In this document: positions 19,836 through 38,011 of the stretch, one piece after another
How the letters are laid out: each line of letters opens with the position of its first letter
How positions within the stretch are numbered: the first letter of the stretch is position 1
From: Apoderus coryli
Taxonomy: Eukaryota > Arthropoda > Insecta > Coleoptera > Attelabidae
NCBI GenBank assembly: GCA_911728435.2
Contig: OU452203.1
Coordinates: forward strand, 19,922,293 to 19,986,292
Direction of reading: 5' to 3'
DNA: 64,000 nt
The notes under the pieces: generated by a model
The model's database searches: none
What the model was told of the DNA's origin: nothing
Seen by the model: only the letters and a program-made list of their open reading frames with translations
Position numbers and translations under genes: made by a program

Positions 19836-21683
19836 TTAATCATCATCTTTATTATAAATCTCAGCATTTCTTCGTTTGAACTTTTTCTGTGGCGTTTCAC
19901 TATTTGTAATTTCTATAACTCTCATTGATTCTCCAATACTGTCAGACGTATCATTCCTACTATTTCCTTCATCACTCTCCACTACTTCCCTTTGCTTATT
20001 CTTAACATCATCTGTCACATCAACGTCTGTACTGTCAATAATTGACATTTCTTTTGTCACTATAACGTCATTACTTTCATCAAGATTTGTCGCACAACTG
20101 TCATTTTCTTCACTATAACTAATTAACAAACTTTCTTCGATAGAACATGAAGTAGAATATTTTGGTTCCGGTAACTTTAATACACTAGCTATATGTTTTA
20201 TTGGTGAAATTACATCACTCTCAGTTGATATTTCAAATGTTAGGCTAGTGGAAGTTTCTTCTTCTATAAAACTGCAACTTAAGTTTGAACCGCTTTGTTC
20301 CACAATTAGACTAACTGGATCGTCTACTTCTAAAATATCGCAGAATTCAAATGTTTGTGGATTTAGTTGTGCCATGGGTTGTTTGACATTTCTTCGTCGA
20401 ACAGTATTACCAGATTGATATGATTGAGCAGTTCTACGAAAGTTGTTCGGAACTAGCAGTAAATTATTAAATTTTTCCAATATTACTGATTTCTCTTCGT
20501 CTGTAGGAGTAAATATGTATCTGGAACAGTAGAGAATTTTGTTATTGCAATAAAAATGTGAGCATATCAATCAATAATTTACCTTTCATTTCCCCCTGGG
20601 CCCGGCATAAAACAGTTGCCATTTTTCACACTTATAAGATGATTGGTTAAATTCAGAATCGTTAGCCATTCCAAATCATACGAAATTTCAATATTTTCCT
20701 TTTCATTGTGCGGTATATCCACTATTTGTAGGAATTTCCGTTTTGGTAGGCACTTATCTAACGCTAGAAATCTCGTAGACTTATTACAATTATCGTGTTT
20801 TACTAGAGCGGCAAATTTACAATGTAAATGAGCCGAAAACCAGTAGCGAGGTTTCAGATGCTGTAACAATTCTTCAGCCGGTTTACTTCCTAACCGACTT
20901 CTATCGATATCTTCCCTAAAAAGCATAAAATTAATATCAAGTGTGATTGATTTGACATACCTAACTTACTTGAAAAATGGTTTTCGTTTTAGAAGTTGTT
21001 CCACATTACCGTAATTGTATATACCATTAGGCCAGTCATGAGAAAGAAACACATCAAAATTATCTGTGAGTTGCTTTAATCGGAATATATCGATATTCCT
21101 GATATGGTATACACTTCTTTTTGCATTATCATTGTAAGGTGCCTTCTCAAAACGGCCTTTATAGAAATCATGTCCTTTGTAAATACCAGATAGTCCTCCT
21201 ATTCTGATACCTTAAATATTAAATTATTAGTTGTGATACAGACTTTTAAAATATTTATTTAACTTACCAGCAATATTGACGACACCAGCGTAACCTAAAT
21301 AATAAATATTGGGCGCTACCCATCCGCCATATGGTAATTCCTGTAAATAATTCGAGGCCTCATGATTACCCCCAATAAATATTGTTAAAATTGGAGCCTT
21401 CTTTTCACCATTATAATACCTAGAAAATATCGATTATTTCAATATAATACTTGAGTACCATTCAAGTGTATTTAATTATAACGTACTTGTAGAATGAGCA
21501 AATATTATGATATTTCTCTGGTATTGCCATGCACATAAGATCTTCCTCATTTCTAGACGATTGAAAATCACCGCAACATATTAATAGATCCGTTTTAAAG
21601 CCTTCTTGTTTCTCAATTTCTTCTATGCTGTTGTAGATGTTTTCTAATTCTCCGTGTGCACAACCTTCTACTACAATTTTCAT
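19836..21683 (-). CDS. DBR1: RNA lariat debranching enzyme
   Basis: Five exons (21683-21487, 21419-21268, 21210-20970, 20915-20583, 20520-19836) join in phase to 535 residues, near the human length of 544. The start [17 protein letters not shown] fits the family; an upstream in-frame Met at 21728 is not conserved and was not used. The metallophosphoesterase motifs are all present: [41 protein letters not shown] and [11 protein letters not shown], supplying the metal ligands and catalytic His. The last third is acidic and Ser/Thr-rich, ending in a basic KKFKRRNAE patch that may act as a nuclear signal. It cuts the 2'-5' bond of excised intron lariats in the nucleus. It is head-to-head with RpL7. 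Confidence 0.95.
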
Positions 21684-22499
21684 GTTGTTGGAACTTTTTC
21701 TTAAGTTAATGTACTGATTTAAACACAAAATAGTTAAAATACCAACGCTAAATACGTAATAACCACAGATCTCACTGTACCAAAGCTCAAACCGTCATTT
21801 GTAACAACAAAAATAACTCAAACACAGGCACAAATAAAAAATGGTTTATTTTCATCACAAAACATCCGCCATGTTTGTGACTTTTATTTCTACAGGCGCA
21901 GGTAGGGATGTACAATAAACGATACCCAGAAAAGGCACAAAAAAACATAATATTATATCATTTAGGTATTTGCCTGTTATTCTTTAAATATAAATCACTT
22001 TATATTCAAAGGTATTATTACAACAAAATGTTGATATAATATTAGATAAAGTATCAATATTTTTAATTTATGTAACAATCCTCGTCAGGGGGAATCGAAA
22101 AATTTGACGCCTACATTCTGAACAGAGGTCAAATACTACAAATAAGATGAAGTTTGCACATTACACTGACTAATCAAACAAGAAATCTCTAAAGTGGGTT
22201 TATACAACATTGGCATAAGCATAACTATAAAAATACAATGCATTGTAATCATATAAATGAAAATATAGTCTTATGTGTAAATTAACAAATTATAATCTCC
22301 TGTACTCTAATCTGTTGTCTATGATCACTCGAAGAAGAACAGTTCTAATGCTAACTGGCTGAATCACTATTGGTTGGCCACTACTTGAAGGGAAGAAGAG
22401 TTGAACGTCAATGCCATTGTCATTTGATTAAAAAAATCACTTGTCACTTGTGACTAAAGACAAAATAAGCAATAAGCTTTCTTTTACTTATATTTTGCA
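21684..22499. promoter_or_regulatory. RpL7: Shared upstream region of DBR1 and RpL7
   Basis: This 816-bp region lies between divergent start codons. A pyrimidine tract, CTTTCTTTT at 22477-22485, just before the RpL7 ATG, fits a 5' terminal oligopyrimidine (TOP) start as found in ribosomal-protein mRNAs. If so, the 5' leader is only about 20 bases. Confidence 0.5.
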
Positions 22500-23900
22500 A
22501 TGGCGCCGACGTAAGTATTTAAGAATTCTTAATATATCCTAATTCATCGGTGACTAACTTTAAAATTTTATTTTATTTCTTATATATCTAATTTCTACAC
22601 GTTCTAGTGTAAAACAGAGAAGTGATAGTTTATAATTTCATATAATTTTTGTTTATATTAAGTTAACCTAATAACTTATGTATTGTTTTTCAGGGTAGCT
22701 AAAAAAGAGAAACTGGTAAAAGGCTTACCAGCTGTACCTGAATCGGTGTTAAAACACCGTAAACGCCGAGAAGCAAGCCGTCAAAATCGAGTCCAATCTG
22801 ACATCAAGAAACGAACAGATCAAATCAAAAAGCGAAAAAATATCTTCAAACGTGCTGAGGAATATGTAAAGGAATACAGATTAAAGGAGCGCGATGAAAT
22901 CAGATTGATCCGCCAGGCGAGAACTAGAGGAAATTTCTATGTGCCCGGTGAAGCTAAATTGGCTTTTGTCATCCGTATTAAGGGGTAAGTGCAAATTTAT
23001 TAATTATTTCGGTTTTGATGTTTTTTTTTTAACCAGACAGTCACTATTGTTATTTGTTGTTTAATAGCAAATATCATTCCATGCTGTCTAAAATCAATTT
23101 AGTTTGTTGTTCTTGATTTAAATTTTCAATTTTATTTGAATCATAGTAAAGCTTTCTTACAATACCATTGCGATAATTACAAGTGTATAAGTAGTAGTAT
23201 AGAGAATTATTTAATCAGTTATTATATTATATGAGGTTACATTTATTTTTAGTGTCAACAAAGTAGCTCCAAAAGTGCGTAAAGTGCTTCAACTATTCCG
23301 TTTGCTTCAAATCAACAATGGAGTGTTTGTTAAACTTAACAAAGCCACAATAAATATGTTGCGAATCTGTGAGCCGTATATAACATGGGGTTATCCTAAC
23401 CTAAAGTCAGTTCGGGAACTGATTTACAAACGTGGTTTTGCTAAAGTAAAGGGGCAACGTATTCCAATTTCAAGTAACACAATTGTGGAAGACAGATTAA
23501 AGAAATCAGACATAATTTGTGTTGAAGATTTGATTCATGAGATCTTCACAGTAGGCCCCAACTTTAAGTATGCCTCCAACTTTTTATGGCCATTCAAGGT
23601 TAGTTATTGTGTAATTGTTTTGATTTTCAGTTTGAAATGTGTTGAATTATGTTGATGTATTAGAGCTTCTTTTACTTATTCTATACAATTTAATTACATT
23701 AATTTTGTGATTAATGAATAACTAAGAGAAAGAAATGTAATTGATATAATGAAAAAGATAATTTATCTCGAATTTTATTTTTGTTTTAGTTGAATACACC
23801 CACTGGTGGTTGGCGCAAGAAGTCTAATCATTACGTAGAAGGTGGTGATTTTGGTAACAGAGAAAATAAAATTAATGAATTACTTAGAAGGATGGTTTAA
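22500..23900 (+). CDS. RpL7: Large ribosomal subunit protein uL30 (RpL7)
   Basis: Four exons (22500-22510, 22694-22984, 23253-23598, 23790-23900) join in phase to 252 residues, the usual length in insects. The first coding exon is 11 bases (MAPT split), a common layout for ribosomal-protein genes. The basic N-terminal helix ([29 protein letters not shown]) leads into the L30 fold, with [38 protein letters not shown] and the ending [20 protein letters not shown], all diagnostic for RpL7. It binds rRNA in the 60S subunit. AATAAA at 23931-23936 is a likely poly(A) signal. The introns were checked for box C/D guide RNAs and none was convincing. Confidence 0.97.
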
Positions 23901-24993
23901 AATTTTATATTTGACCATTGTTTTTAATTAAATAAATAATTTAAGCTAAAACGAGTTTTATTTTTCTTATAAATATTATATTTGATTTAAAAATCTTTAT
24001 TTACTGTCTTAACTCGCTTAAGTAGCAATAAAAATCAACTCAATTGAGCCCATTTTGGAATCACTGGGTGCTGATGTCTTGAAAACCTGTGCGTGGAACA
24101 ACAGATATGCAGAAGGGAGCATGATATTCGACGAATACGCATTCACTTTTCCGACGACACTATGCGTGCCGCCATTTTCTAGTCACAAAATCAAAATACT
24201 GTTAAAGTTGGTGTGGTTATGTTTCATGTGAGTGCCTTTCACTAAAACAGAGTTTTGCTGCTATTTGTTAATTGTGTGGAAGTTATTTTGGATATTCGGT
24301 TTTTTATTAGTGTTAAATTTATTGCGTAGTATAAAGAAAAAGGATATCCGTTAATTAGTGTTAAGGCATGCTGTGCTGTTAAAAGCTGTACCAAAATTGT
24401 AAAGAAGAAGAAGAAATAGAAAAATAACCAATAGGGTCATACACATCATTTTTGTTTATATAAAAACCATTAATATGAAGTCAGTTTATTATTCTTACAT
24501 TTTTATAGCATAAACTATTCTGGAATTGAGGAGGGTTTCTCTGCCAATATTTTTCCCCTCATGAAGTACTTCTGTCCTGTAAATAATTGCAACAATTATT
24601 TTTTTTAGTTTTTTTTTTTCTTCCTATCGTTAAAAGAAATTTGACCATACCCTGTAAGCCCAAGCTAGAAGATGGCGGACACTGTGATTAAAACATTTGC
24701 GCATATTGACGCTCATTTTCCTTACTCTCCATATCTCTGGAGCGGAGGCATTGTTGTGCTAATTTAGTCAGCTTTGCCTCACTTCGCTCGATCGTTCTAC
24801 TCCCCAGTTTTCAGATGTTGAAGTTAACACCTATTTTCACATCAGTTTGCTTGTCTTTAATATTTTTTTATTTTTGTTTTGATGACACATTCTCATTGAT
24901 AATTTCTTAATTCTTATCGATGTAAATGTTTAAATTTATTAAAACATAAAAAGAAACTTGTAATTGTAGGTCTTAGGGTGATATTAAATTAAA
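23901..24993. other. RpL7 3' end and TSG101 upstream region
   Basis: About 1.1 kb without a gene. It contains the RpL7 poly(A) signal and presumably the TSG101 promoter. The rest is AT-rich with no recognisable element. Confidence 0.5.
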
Positions 24994-26656
24994 ATGGTTG
25001 TTGTAGAATCGAGATTAAGACAATGGCTGTTAAAGGTACTTACTTTTAAGGCTTCTTCAATGCAATTTACTTTAGTGTTTTCTTTCTTTATAGTATCGTA
25101 ATCCGGACGCAACGTATCGAGACATAAACAGTGCAGTGACACATTATCAGGGCTTAGAACCCCAACAGGATATTTACAGTAAGTATTTTAATTTGAAATA
25201 ATAAATATACACAATATCTTTGTATTGTTATTTGCAGCGTTTCTTGATGGATCATCGATGAACCTAGTAAACTTACTCGGTACAATTCCGGTACGATACA
25301 AAGGGCTTTTATACAATATTCCCATTCAGATATGGTTAATTCATACACATCCATATAACGCACCAATTTGTTATGTGAAACCAACACAAGATATGTCCAT
25401 TAAAGTATCGATGTTTGTTGACCAAAGTGGGAAGATATATTTGCCATATTTGCATGATTGGGTACCAGTAAGTACTATTGATTTTACTATCACGTCTGGT
25501 ATGAGGTAAATGTAACTACATTTCAGAATTGTTCAGACTTGGTGGGACTCATACAAGTTATGATAGTTACATTTGGCGAAACACCACCGGTCTTCGCAAA
25601 ATCAAAAACCTCCGACACCCCATATCCAGTAAACTGTACGTACTTCTCATTATTTTCAATTGAAAAATTGCAGTCATTATCTTCTTTCACAGCCTTTATG
25701 CCTCAACCTTCAAGCAGTTACAACATGCCTTCTTACCCACCAACCTCTTCTTATCCACCGCAGCCACCTTCGTCCTCAACACCGTTTTCAGGCTTTCCTC
25801 CATATCCACCAACAAGTTGCGGTTATCCATCGTATCCAAGTAGTGGTTCAAGTGGATATCCACCGTATAGTGGATTTGGGGGCGGACTTCCGGACAAATC
25901 CGGCCAATCTGATGGTACAGGAACCATTAAGGATGAGCATATTCGTGAGTCACTGCTAACGGCTATTGAAGAGAAGTTATTACGCAGAATGAAGGAACAA
26001 TTCCAGCAAAATCAAGCGGAGTTGGAAACGTTGAAGCGGACGCAGGAGGAGTTGAAACAAGGCAGGGTCAAATTGGATGGGATGCTGAAGAAGTTGGAAA
26101 AGGAACAGGTGAGATTATAAAAATAACTAAATGGTATTTAGACAGCTGTTTGATATTCTGTTACAGAAGGACCTTGAGAAGAATATAACACTCCTGAAAG
26201 ATAAGGAACAAGAGTTAGATAGCGCCATAGAAAAAATTGGTAATGAGGAAACCATCGATGTTGACGACGCTGTTACCACTACAGCTCCGTTATATAAACA
26301 GTAAGTATTACGTAGGTGGTTTTTGATATTCTTATTGCACTTTTTTTCTACGAAGTGAATCAGTTTATTGATGCAAAGGCAGCTTTCTGTTTATGGTGAG
26401 CACCATCTACTAGTTCATGATCGAAGTACATTGTGTGAATCTCTATAGTTGAACATCATTGCTTTTCAGGTTATTGAATGCCTTTGCTGAAGAAGCGGCG
26501 TTAGAAGACGCCATCTATTACATGGGTGAGGCATTACGTTGTGGTGTTATTGATTTAGACGTGTTTCTGCGTCAAGTTAGGAGTCTCTCGCGAAAGCAGT
26601 TCATGTTGAGGGCGCTTATGCAGAAATGCAGGCAGAAAGCCGGATTGGCTGTATGA
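24994..26656 (+). CDS. TSG101: ESCRT-I subunit TSG101 (Vps23)
   Basis: Seven exons (24994-25035, 25094-25178, 25238-25467, 25527-25635, 25693-26108, 26167-26300, 26470-26656) join in phase to 400 residues (human 390). Domains in order: the UEV domain, about residues 1-150, with LLGTIPVRYKG, PICYVKPTQDMSIK (Tyr where active E2 enzymes carry Cys) and GKIYLPYLHDW; a Pro/Ser/Tyr-rich linker of about 80 residues with PPYPPTS-like repeats; a coiled coil (EKLLRRMKEQFQQNQAELE); and the C-terminal steadiness box (AEEAALEDAIYYMGEAL, SRKQFMLRALMQKCRQ). It binds PTAP-type motifs and ubiquitin in ESCRT-I on endosomes. AATAAA lies at 26694-26699. It is tail-to-tail with the SREK1IP1-like gene. Confidence 0.96.
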
Positions 26657-26997
26657 AAATAATACAAAACCTTATTATTACATCGATTTCTAAAATAAAT
26701 AAGATTTTATTTATAGCTATAAATATTATTGTGTATTTTACGTAAAAGAAACATATATTTTTAATTATATAATATTGTTATAAACCTGTATTATTGTAAT
26801 AATTAGATTTAAAAATATATTAAAACGTTAGTTAATTAATTATACATATTTTTGAGTTTTTCTAATTTCGTGGTCCAGAAATGTCCATGTCAAGCAGAGC
26901 GGGCATAGCTGTATCCCTGGTACACAACATCTATGCATATAGGTATAAAAGGTTGGTTAGGAAACTAATGATTTACATTTTAAGCTAACACTATAGA
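26657..26997. other. Convergent 3' spacer
   Basis: It lies between the stop codons of TSG101 and the SREK1IP1-like gene and holds their 3' ends. Nothing else is seen. Confidence 0.6.
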
Positions 26998-31314
<4,317 letters not shown>

Positions 31315-31635
31315 GAATTCACGCCATTCACCAATTATAACCGCGGTTATGATGAGAGTTGGCCTTGGTTTAGCGAGAAGTAAGCGGGAGTTGATGATAT
31401 ATCTATTCATTAACCATTTTTTGTGAGTTGTGAGGTTATGTCGTTAAGTAATGCGGTCACACAAGTTATTTACTAGGAATCCTAGTCAAAGGAATGGACC
31501 GATAGTAACGCTCATCGGCAGGGTTACTTTTGGTTAAACCGCAAAGAAACTATGACGTCATGAAGGGCTTTTTTGTGCATGAATACACAAAGTTAAACCG
31601 ATTATGCCCGTTATAATCGGTCATGGCGTGAATTC
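31315..31635. mobile_element. MITE-like element with inverted ends
   Basis: Ends of about 26 bp match in inverted orientation: GAATTCACGCCATTCACC at the left and, on the other strand, GAATTCACGCCATGACC at the right, followed by ATTATAAC on both. The unit is 321 bp with no coding capacity, the form of a miniature inverted-repeat element. The superfamily is not determined and no clear target duplication is seen. Confidence 0.65.
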
Positions 31636-34600
31636 AATTTTTGTCTTACCTTTCAACATATTATCACAGCTTGTGTGTATTAGCTGTGATATTATTACTG
31701 TAGGTATAAAATAAATTTTATATAAGTACCTACATCTCTATGAGAAACACAACACCTTTTCTGCAGTAAATAACTGGGTCGCCTTTGGTATTTAATTAAA
31801 TCACTGCTGAATTGTATTGATCACATACTTAAAAGGAATATCGGTTCTCTCAGTTCTAAATAATTAAACTCCCACGCCACGTTACAGTATGATGGGATCA
31901 TGACAAGGATGATGATGGAATCGTTCGTATTGGAAAAGAGAGAGACAGTGAGAGAAGTTCAAAGTTTGGAGTTCCGTACCTATATTTCAAAGCTAAATAA
32001 TATATCCAATCAAACGCAAATAGAGTGGTGTCGGTAGCTTTGTCATGTTAAACACACTGCCGATAAATATTCCGTTTAAGAGCTTGATTTGCACAAATCT
32101 TTTGTACGCTGAACGATATTTATATTTTGAGCTTTAGCAACACTTGCTGTTGTTTTCTTTGGAAAGTTACATTGTTGAATTTAATAGTGGGTCAGCGTAA
32201 AAATTGACTTAACGTACGAACGTAATGTTCTTGGCTTGTTTTTTGGGGCTAAGCTAAGTGTATCCATTTGTACTGCACTGTTTTTCCATACCAAAAGCCT
32301 GCGTATCCATTTCGATACGCAAAAATACCTTTATAAATGCTCTGACATCCCTTCATCCGACAAATTTAAGATCAATAATCACAAGAAATAAAACAGTAAG
32401 CCCGCCTGTGTGAGATGTAATAATATGGAAACAAATACGAATAAACAAAATTCTAGCAAGCTTTGACAATTTTCGCGCAATAAAACTCAGACAGTGGCCT
32501 AGAGCCCTAGAAGCATTGGACTGCTGTAAAAATATCCACTATACACTGGCACAGTGCGTCGTAAATATGAAAACCAACATGAGTAAAAGAAAAAAAGAAG
32601 AACATATAAAATGAAAGTATCATTTCAGCGTTTTTGCATTAATGTACGAATGGATTTTTAATTCATGAGTCTGCGTCTCAGCACTCAATTTCAACTATGT
32701 TAGGCTTGAAAAAAAGTGCTTTAGAACCAAAAAAATTATGAAATCATTCTTAGAGTTATGGTTACTTTGTGCAGATGCAATATTTCAATATAAAATAAGA
32801 CCATCTTTATATGCACTAACAATATCAGGAAGCACATAATGTGAGGGAAAGAATAAGTGCAAACAAAATCAAGGGTTATTCTGCTTCCTAAAACTGTTGC
32901 TGCAAACCGCCATTCGACTTTTTTATTAGAAAGAGAAAACAATTATTTTATTGTATTGAAGACGGGCTAATATTGGACCCAAACGTCGAAAATGAGAAAA
33001 TAGTACTTGTTCTATCTATATTTCTCATAATACTCTCGTACTTACCTCAATATGCATTTTGTTTCAGTCATACAGAAACGCAAAACAGGTTTTAGATGTT
33101 TTATTAACTTTAGTAAAAGCACAAACACAAAACAATAAATAAAAATTGTAATTTCCGTCACGAAAAGTCAGTGTTTTGTTTTTCTAATTTGTGAGGTTAG
33201 AATTTGAAATAATTAAAGCTTAAGGTGCACAAAACCTTATATTATATTTCTTTATTGCATCATTGGTTGAAAAGAGATAGATATAATAAAATGAGACGTA
33301 GTATAGTCGAAATTTTAGTTCAAAACCAAAACTATGCTAGCAATACCATTCGCTACAAGCAGAGTATTGGTTGTCTACGTCGATTCCCAATAATAGTTAA
33401 AAAAATATTTCGTTGAATACAAATCCAACATTAAAGGAGACTCTAATGTAATAATGTATAATCCAAATCCATTTTGTACACCGTGTAAACTTCATTCGAA
33501 ATAAGCGTTATCAATATTCCCAATAAATCTTGTGCTTGTTTTTTATTTGCTTTTCGAGAATCGTTGTTTGCTGCAAACCCATTTTCCAACCATTACCGGC
33601 AATATGTCTGACCTTCGAGATTTATTTCTGTGAGGGTTACTAACGTATAATATGGTAAAAGCAGAAGTAGTAGTAGTCGAAACACACAACATACGGTGTT
33701 TTTCCCTAATATACGAAAACATTTTCGGTGATAAATGTATACTGACGTATTTGTGTCAATATATTGTGGATATACGTACGTATATCAGTTCCAATATTCC
33801 AAAGAAAACCATAATATTTTACTTAGAGATCGATCTTTCATGTTCTATGTATGTTATTGTTTGTGTATTATTTTTACTCACTGAAAGAAGTTTTCAAAAT
33901 GAAAATATTATTTTATTCCAGAAATAAAAATCATTGCATGCCAATCAAGCCCCATTGGTTTTTTTGTCAAATCAGTTTAGGTACCGAATATACTAAACTA
34001 TACTTATATTCTGCCTAGGCAAGTAATAATAAAGGACTTTATTTTAAGCTCAGCTGTTTACTTTACCGAGCATACAAAACGTTACAATAATAATCAAACA
34101 TCACAAAATACTAGATAGAAAATAAATGAAATAAAGAGACAAATTCTCACAATACCCATAAACAAACTTGAGTATACAATAAACCTGCATCAAACAATCA
34201 AGAAATACACTTGAAATATACAATCATAAAGACTTTTTAAAGGTTGTAGTACGGTGCTTAGGTATTGAAAACAGATGATTCGCGTAGCTAAGCTGTGCTG
34301 TGCTTGTCGATATTATGTCAATTTTTTTATCAGATATTCATCTGAGCAACTAATCTCATTACAAAACAAGCCAATCCAAATGTAGCCTCAAATTTTAAAT
34401 ACGAAGGGAGTGGTGGGAAAAGTGACATTTCTTAGTGCGCTACCTTGCTTTCACATTTAGACAAGTCTGTAAACCTTATGTATTCAAGGGACAGAGTTTT
34501 GACAATTGACATTCGACATAAGTGTTAACCTAAGAATTGTGTTGTGTTGCGTTTGTTAATTTTGTTAAAATAAAAATAAAGAAAGCCAACCCTCTCAGTT

Positions 34601-36239
34601 AATATTTACTACACCAATTCCTAAAACTCACGAATTTTCAAATTGTATTAAAACGTAAATAACATGTAACATGGAAACTTCAGCCAGAAGATATGTTACG
34701 AACATATTAAGAATAAAGAATAAATACCAATCAATTATGGTAATATTTTAAATATCATTCATCAATAGACACATTGTCTAAAACTAGTCCTAAATGCGAT
34801 CCTTGTAGTACATACATGGGAAGAAACATGAATGAATACCATAGCTAAGCTCAATTTTAAAAATAGCTCTCAACTCAACAATGGCCTATCAAAGCAAGCA
34901 GAATTAGCAAACGAGGAAGGATCAAGCTGTATTGATCATAGAAGTAAGTATTCTACACTTTATATCTGTATACAATCGAACGTCACGGTCAGACTGTTTT
35001 GTATAGTGGTAGGAGAGGCGGCTCATTCGAAGCTATGTAGGCTCATTCAACCGCTCCTCATTTTGTATGTTTGTTAAAATAATAAAAAAAAATCACCGAA
35101 GCGTAAAACAGTGATTAACTGCAGCAGTGATATATATATTTGAGCGACAACAGGTTCACGAACTAGCTAGGTAGGTACATGACAGCTTTATCACAAACTT
35201 ATTTTTCCCACTTTGTAAAAATATTGTTTGTATGCAAATATGAAAAACGAAACAAACGGCCTCATAAAATTTCCCGCACATGACGATAAGTTTTAACTCC
35301 TGAATAATAAAAAAGTGCATGACATATTTATAATAAATTATATATTCCAACTTTATTTTGTTGGAATTATGTAGGAGTTCTTTAATGTAAATTTTAGAAA
35401 GGACTTTATTAGCGGACACAACAACTTCGGAGTAGGTCGAATTTGCTATTTGTGTGTGCGTTTGTAAAATAATTTTTTATCTATAATAACAAATTCATTG
35501 AGTTCTCGCAATGTCATAATTTATTGAAGTGAACATTTACAGTAGGTATTTTTTTTGTGTTTCATTTCTGTGTGCACCAGTTCTTCATATAGTAATCAAA
35601 TTAAAATGGAATATCAATTTGTGTTTGTGTGGCCATGTTATCTCTCCCAGTTTGTTGTTGGACGTGCAATTAATTTTAAATTTTAGTTTTTCAACATGAA
35701 AATGTGCATTTAGTGGCATACGATTTACATTTATGATGATAAAAAGCTGTCGATATTTCGTTTTCTAGTTTTATTTTGACGATTTTACAGATATATGAAG
35801 GCTTGATGAGCGAATAAAATTGAAATAGTCATTTAGTGAAACAGTTTGATATGAATGTTAATTGCTTTATATATTAATTGAATGTTCAAAATTCAAATAT
35901 AAAAAAAATGTACAGGCTAGATCAATGGAAACGTTAAATCCTCAAAGTTGTCTAACAACATGTGGATAACAAGTACCAAACAGCGGTTGTTAATTTTTTC
36001 GGGTTTCTCATTTACATTTTTATATCGCATTCTTTTGAAAATGTTCTTAACGCGCTCATAACGCCTAATGGTAGGCAATAAAGCAAGTAGATTTGTTTTT
36101 TCTTGGGCAAAGTCAATAGTTTCGTGAAAGATGAAAAATTATCGTGCTTTGACCTTCTGTTGATTTGGTTTTGTTTTGACGAAGAAACTCATTTCAAACG
36201 ATCTTGATTTAATTAAAATCGTTTACCTAGAGATATGTA
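31636..36239. other. Gene-free AT-rich region
   Basis: Nothing supported is seen. Open frames such as 33652-33927 and 35156-35419 show no family motif or intron-exon pattern. Confidence 0.5.
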
Positions 36240-38011
36240 TTATAATGGCGATAATACTAAAGCTCAGCAAGAACTTGTGGATAAATTGGCTCAATATTTC
36301 AATGAATCCTATGTCAATTCCCAAATTTTTGACATTCAAAATGTGAGTGAGGCTCTGAATGTGTCCTTTTTGTCTGATTGTGGAGTTACTGAATCTGAAG
36401 TTTAGGGAGCTCTTAGAAAGTTCAAAGATAAACCAACAGCAGGTATACCATCCTTTTTGGCTCGTGATTGTGCTGCGGTATTGGCTGGGCCATTGTGTAC
36501 AATATTCAGCCTTACCTTACGATCAACTAATTTTCCTGCGTTTTGGAAGTTTTCAAGGGTGACGCCGGTTTTTAAAAAGGGAGATAGGCATGATGTAGGA
36601 AATTATCGTCCTATATCAATTCAATCATGTTTTGCGAAAGTGTTTGAGTTTTTACTACATGATTTTATAATGTGTCATGTTAGACGACAAATTTCAGCTG
36701 TGCAGCATGGTTTCTTCCCGGGTCGTTCTACATCTACCAATTTATTGGTTTTAACACAGTTTCTGAGTGAACAACTTGATAATGGAGGTCAGGTAGATGT
36801 TATCTATACTGACTTTTCCAAGGCCTTTGACAGACTTGATCATGGTGTCTTGATGGGTAAATTGTGTCGTTTTGGTCTATCCAATGGCTTGCTCCTTCTC
36901 GTGGATTCATATTTAAATGGTCGTTATCAATATGTTGAGTATAGAGGGTTCAGGTTTGTCAATTTTTTAGTGACCTCAGGAGTCCCCCAGGGTTCTGTGT
37001 TGGGGCCATTGTTGTTTTTGTGCTTTATTGATGATATTTCCAGTGGCTTGACTAGTAGTTCGCTCTTGTATGCCGATGACTTCAAGATATACTCGGTCAT
37101 TGATAGTGAGCATGATTGCTCTGTTATTCAGGAAGACCTTAACAAGATTTATGAGTGGTGTGTTCGCAACAATCTTTATTTGAATATTGAAAAATGTTTT
37201 TCAGTTTCTTATACACGCAGATTAAAGCCTATAACGTATTTGTATTTCATTCACGATTCTCCATTGGTTGTTTGTGATCGTATTAAAAATTTGGGGGTTT
37301 TCTTTGATAGCAAACTAAACTTTATTGAACATTATAATTATATGATTTCAGCTTCGTATCAGTCTCTGGGTTTTGTAATGCGTAACGCGAGGGATCTTAG
37401 GTCTCCTCAAACACTTGTTGCGTTATTCAATGCATTTGTTAGGGCTAAGTTGGAGTATGCCTCAGTTGTGTGGAGTCCTACATATGAATTTCATTCGGCG
37501 AGTATGGAACGTGTTCATCGTCGTTTCGCTAAGTTTCTGTGGTTTCGTAGCGATGGAGTTTCCACATGATACGCTCCTAAATCGTTTTAATTTGACATCT
37601 TTAAGTACCCGTAGGGAATGTTCTGCTATTATCTTACTGTACAAAATTATTAATGGAGATATTGATTGTCCAGAGCTGTTAGAATTGCTTCTATTTTATG
37701 TCCCTAATTTGCGTACACGTAATAATAATACTGTTTTTCACTTGTCAAGAGCGCGCACTAATTTGTTGTTGCATTCTCCTTTGTTCGTAATGTGTAATAT
37801 TTGTAACCGTATGTTTAATGATTTTGATATATTTGAATCAAATTTGTCATGTATAAAACGTTTATTCTTTAAGTAATTAGTTTAAGTTATTAATTAGTTA
37901 TTATTGTTATTTTGATATTACTGTATTATTTGTAATATTTGTAATTTTTACCTGCCCTTTAATTGGGTATTTATCTGTCTCGGCAGTTGTATCTTAAATA
38001 AATAAAAGGAA
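36240..38011 (+). mobile_element. Jockey-like LINE, 5'-truncated
   Basis: Reverse-transcriptase coding sequence followed by an AT-rich 3' untranslated region ending AAATAAATAAAAGGAAC. The endonuclease half is missing, the usual result of incomplete target-primed reverse transcription. Confidence 0.8.
36246..37876 (+). pseudogene. LINE reverse transcriptase (jockey-like), broken
   Basis: Reads from ELVDKLAQYFNES through the RT domain. An in-frame TAG at about 36402-36404 interrupts it, then the long frame 36457-37569 follows. RT blocks in order: WKFSRVTPVFKKGDRHDVGN, YRPISIQ, VIYTDFSKAFDRLDHG (first catalytic Asp), SGVPQGSVLGPLLFLCFIDD, LLYADDFKIYS (the Asp pair) and NLGVFFDSKLNF. A frame change near 37556-37568 moves the C-terminus to another frame, which reads HDTLLNRFNLTSLSTRR to a stop at 37874-37876. 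With a stop and a frameshift it is not functional. The family is assigned from block similarity to jockey/CR1-group LINEs. Confidence 0.85.

Noticed and set aside
22511..23789. Box C/D guide RNAs in RpL7 introns
   Set aside because: TGATGT-like words occur but no RUGAUGA with a matching CUGA box and terminal stem was found.
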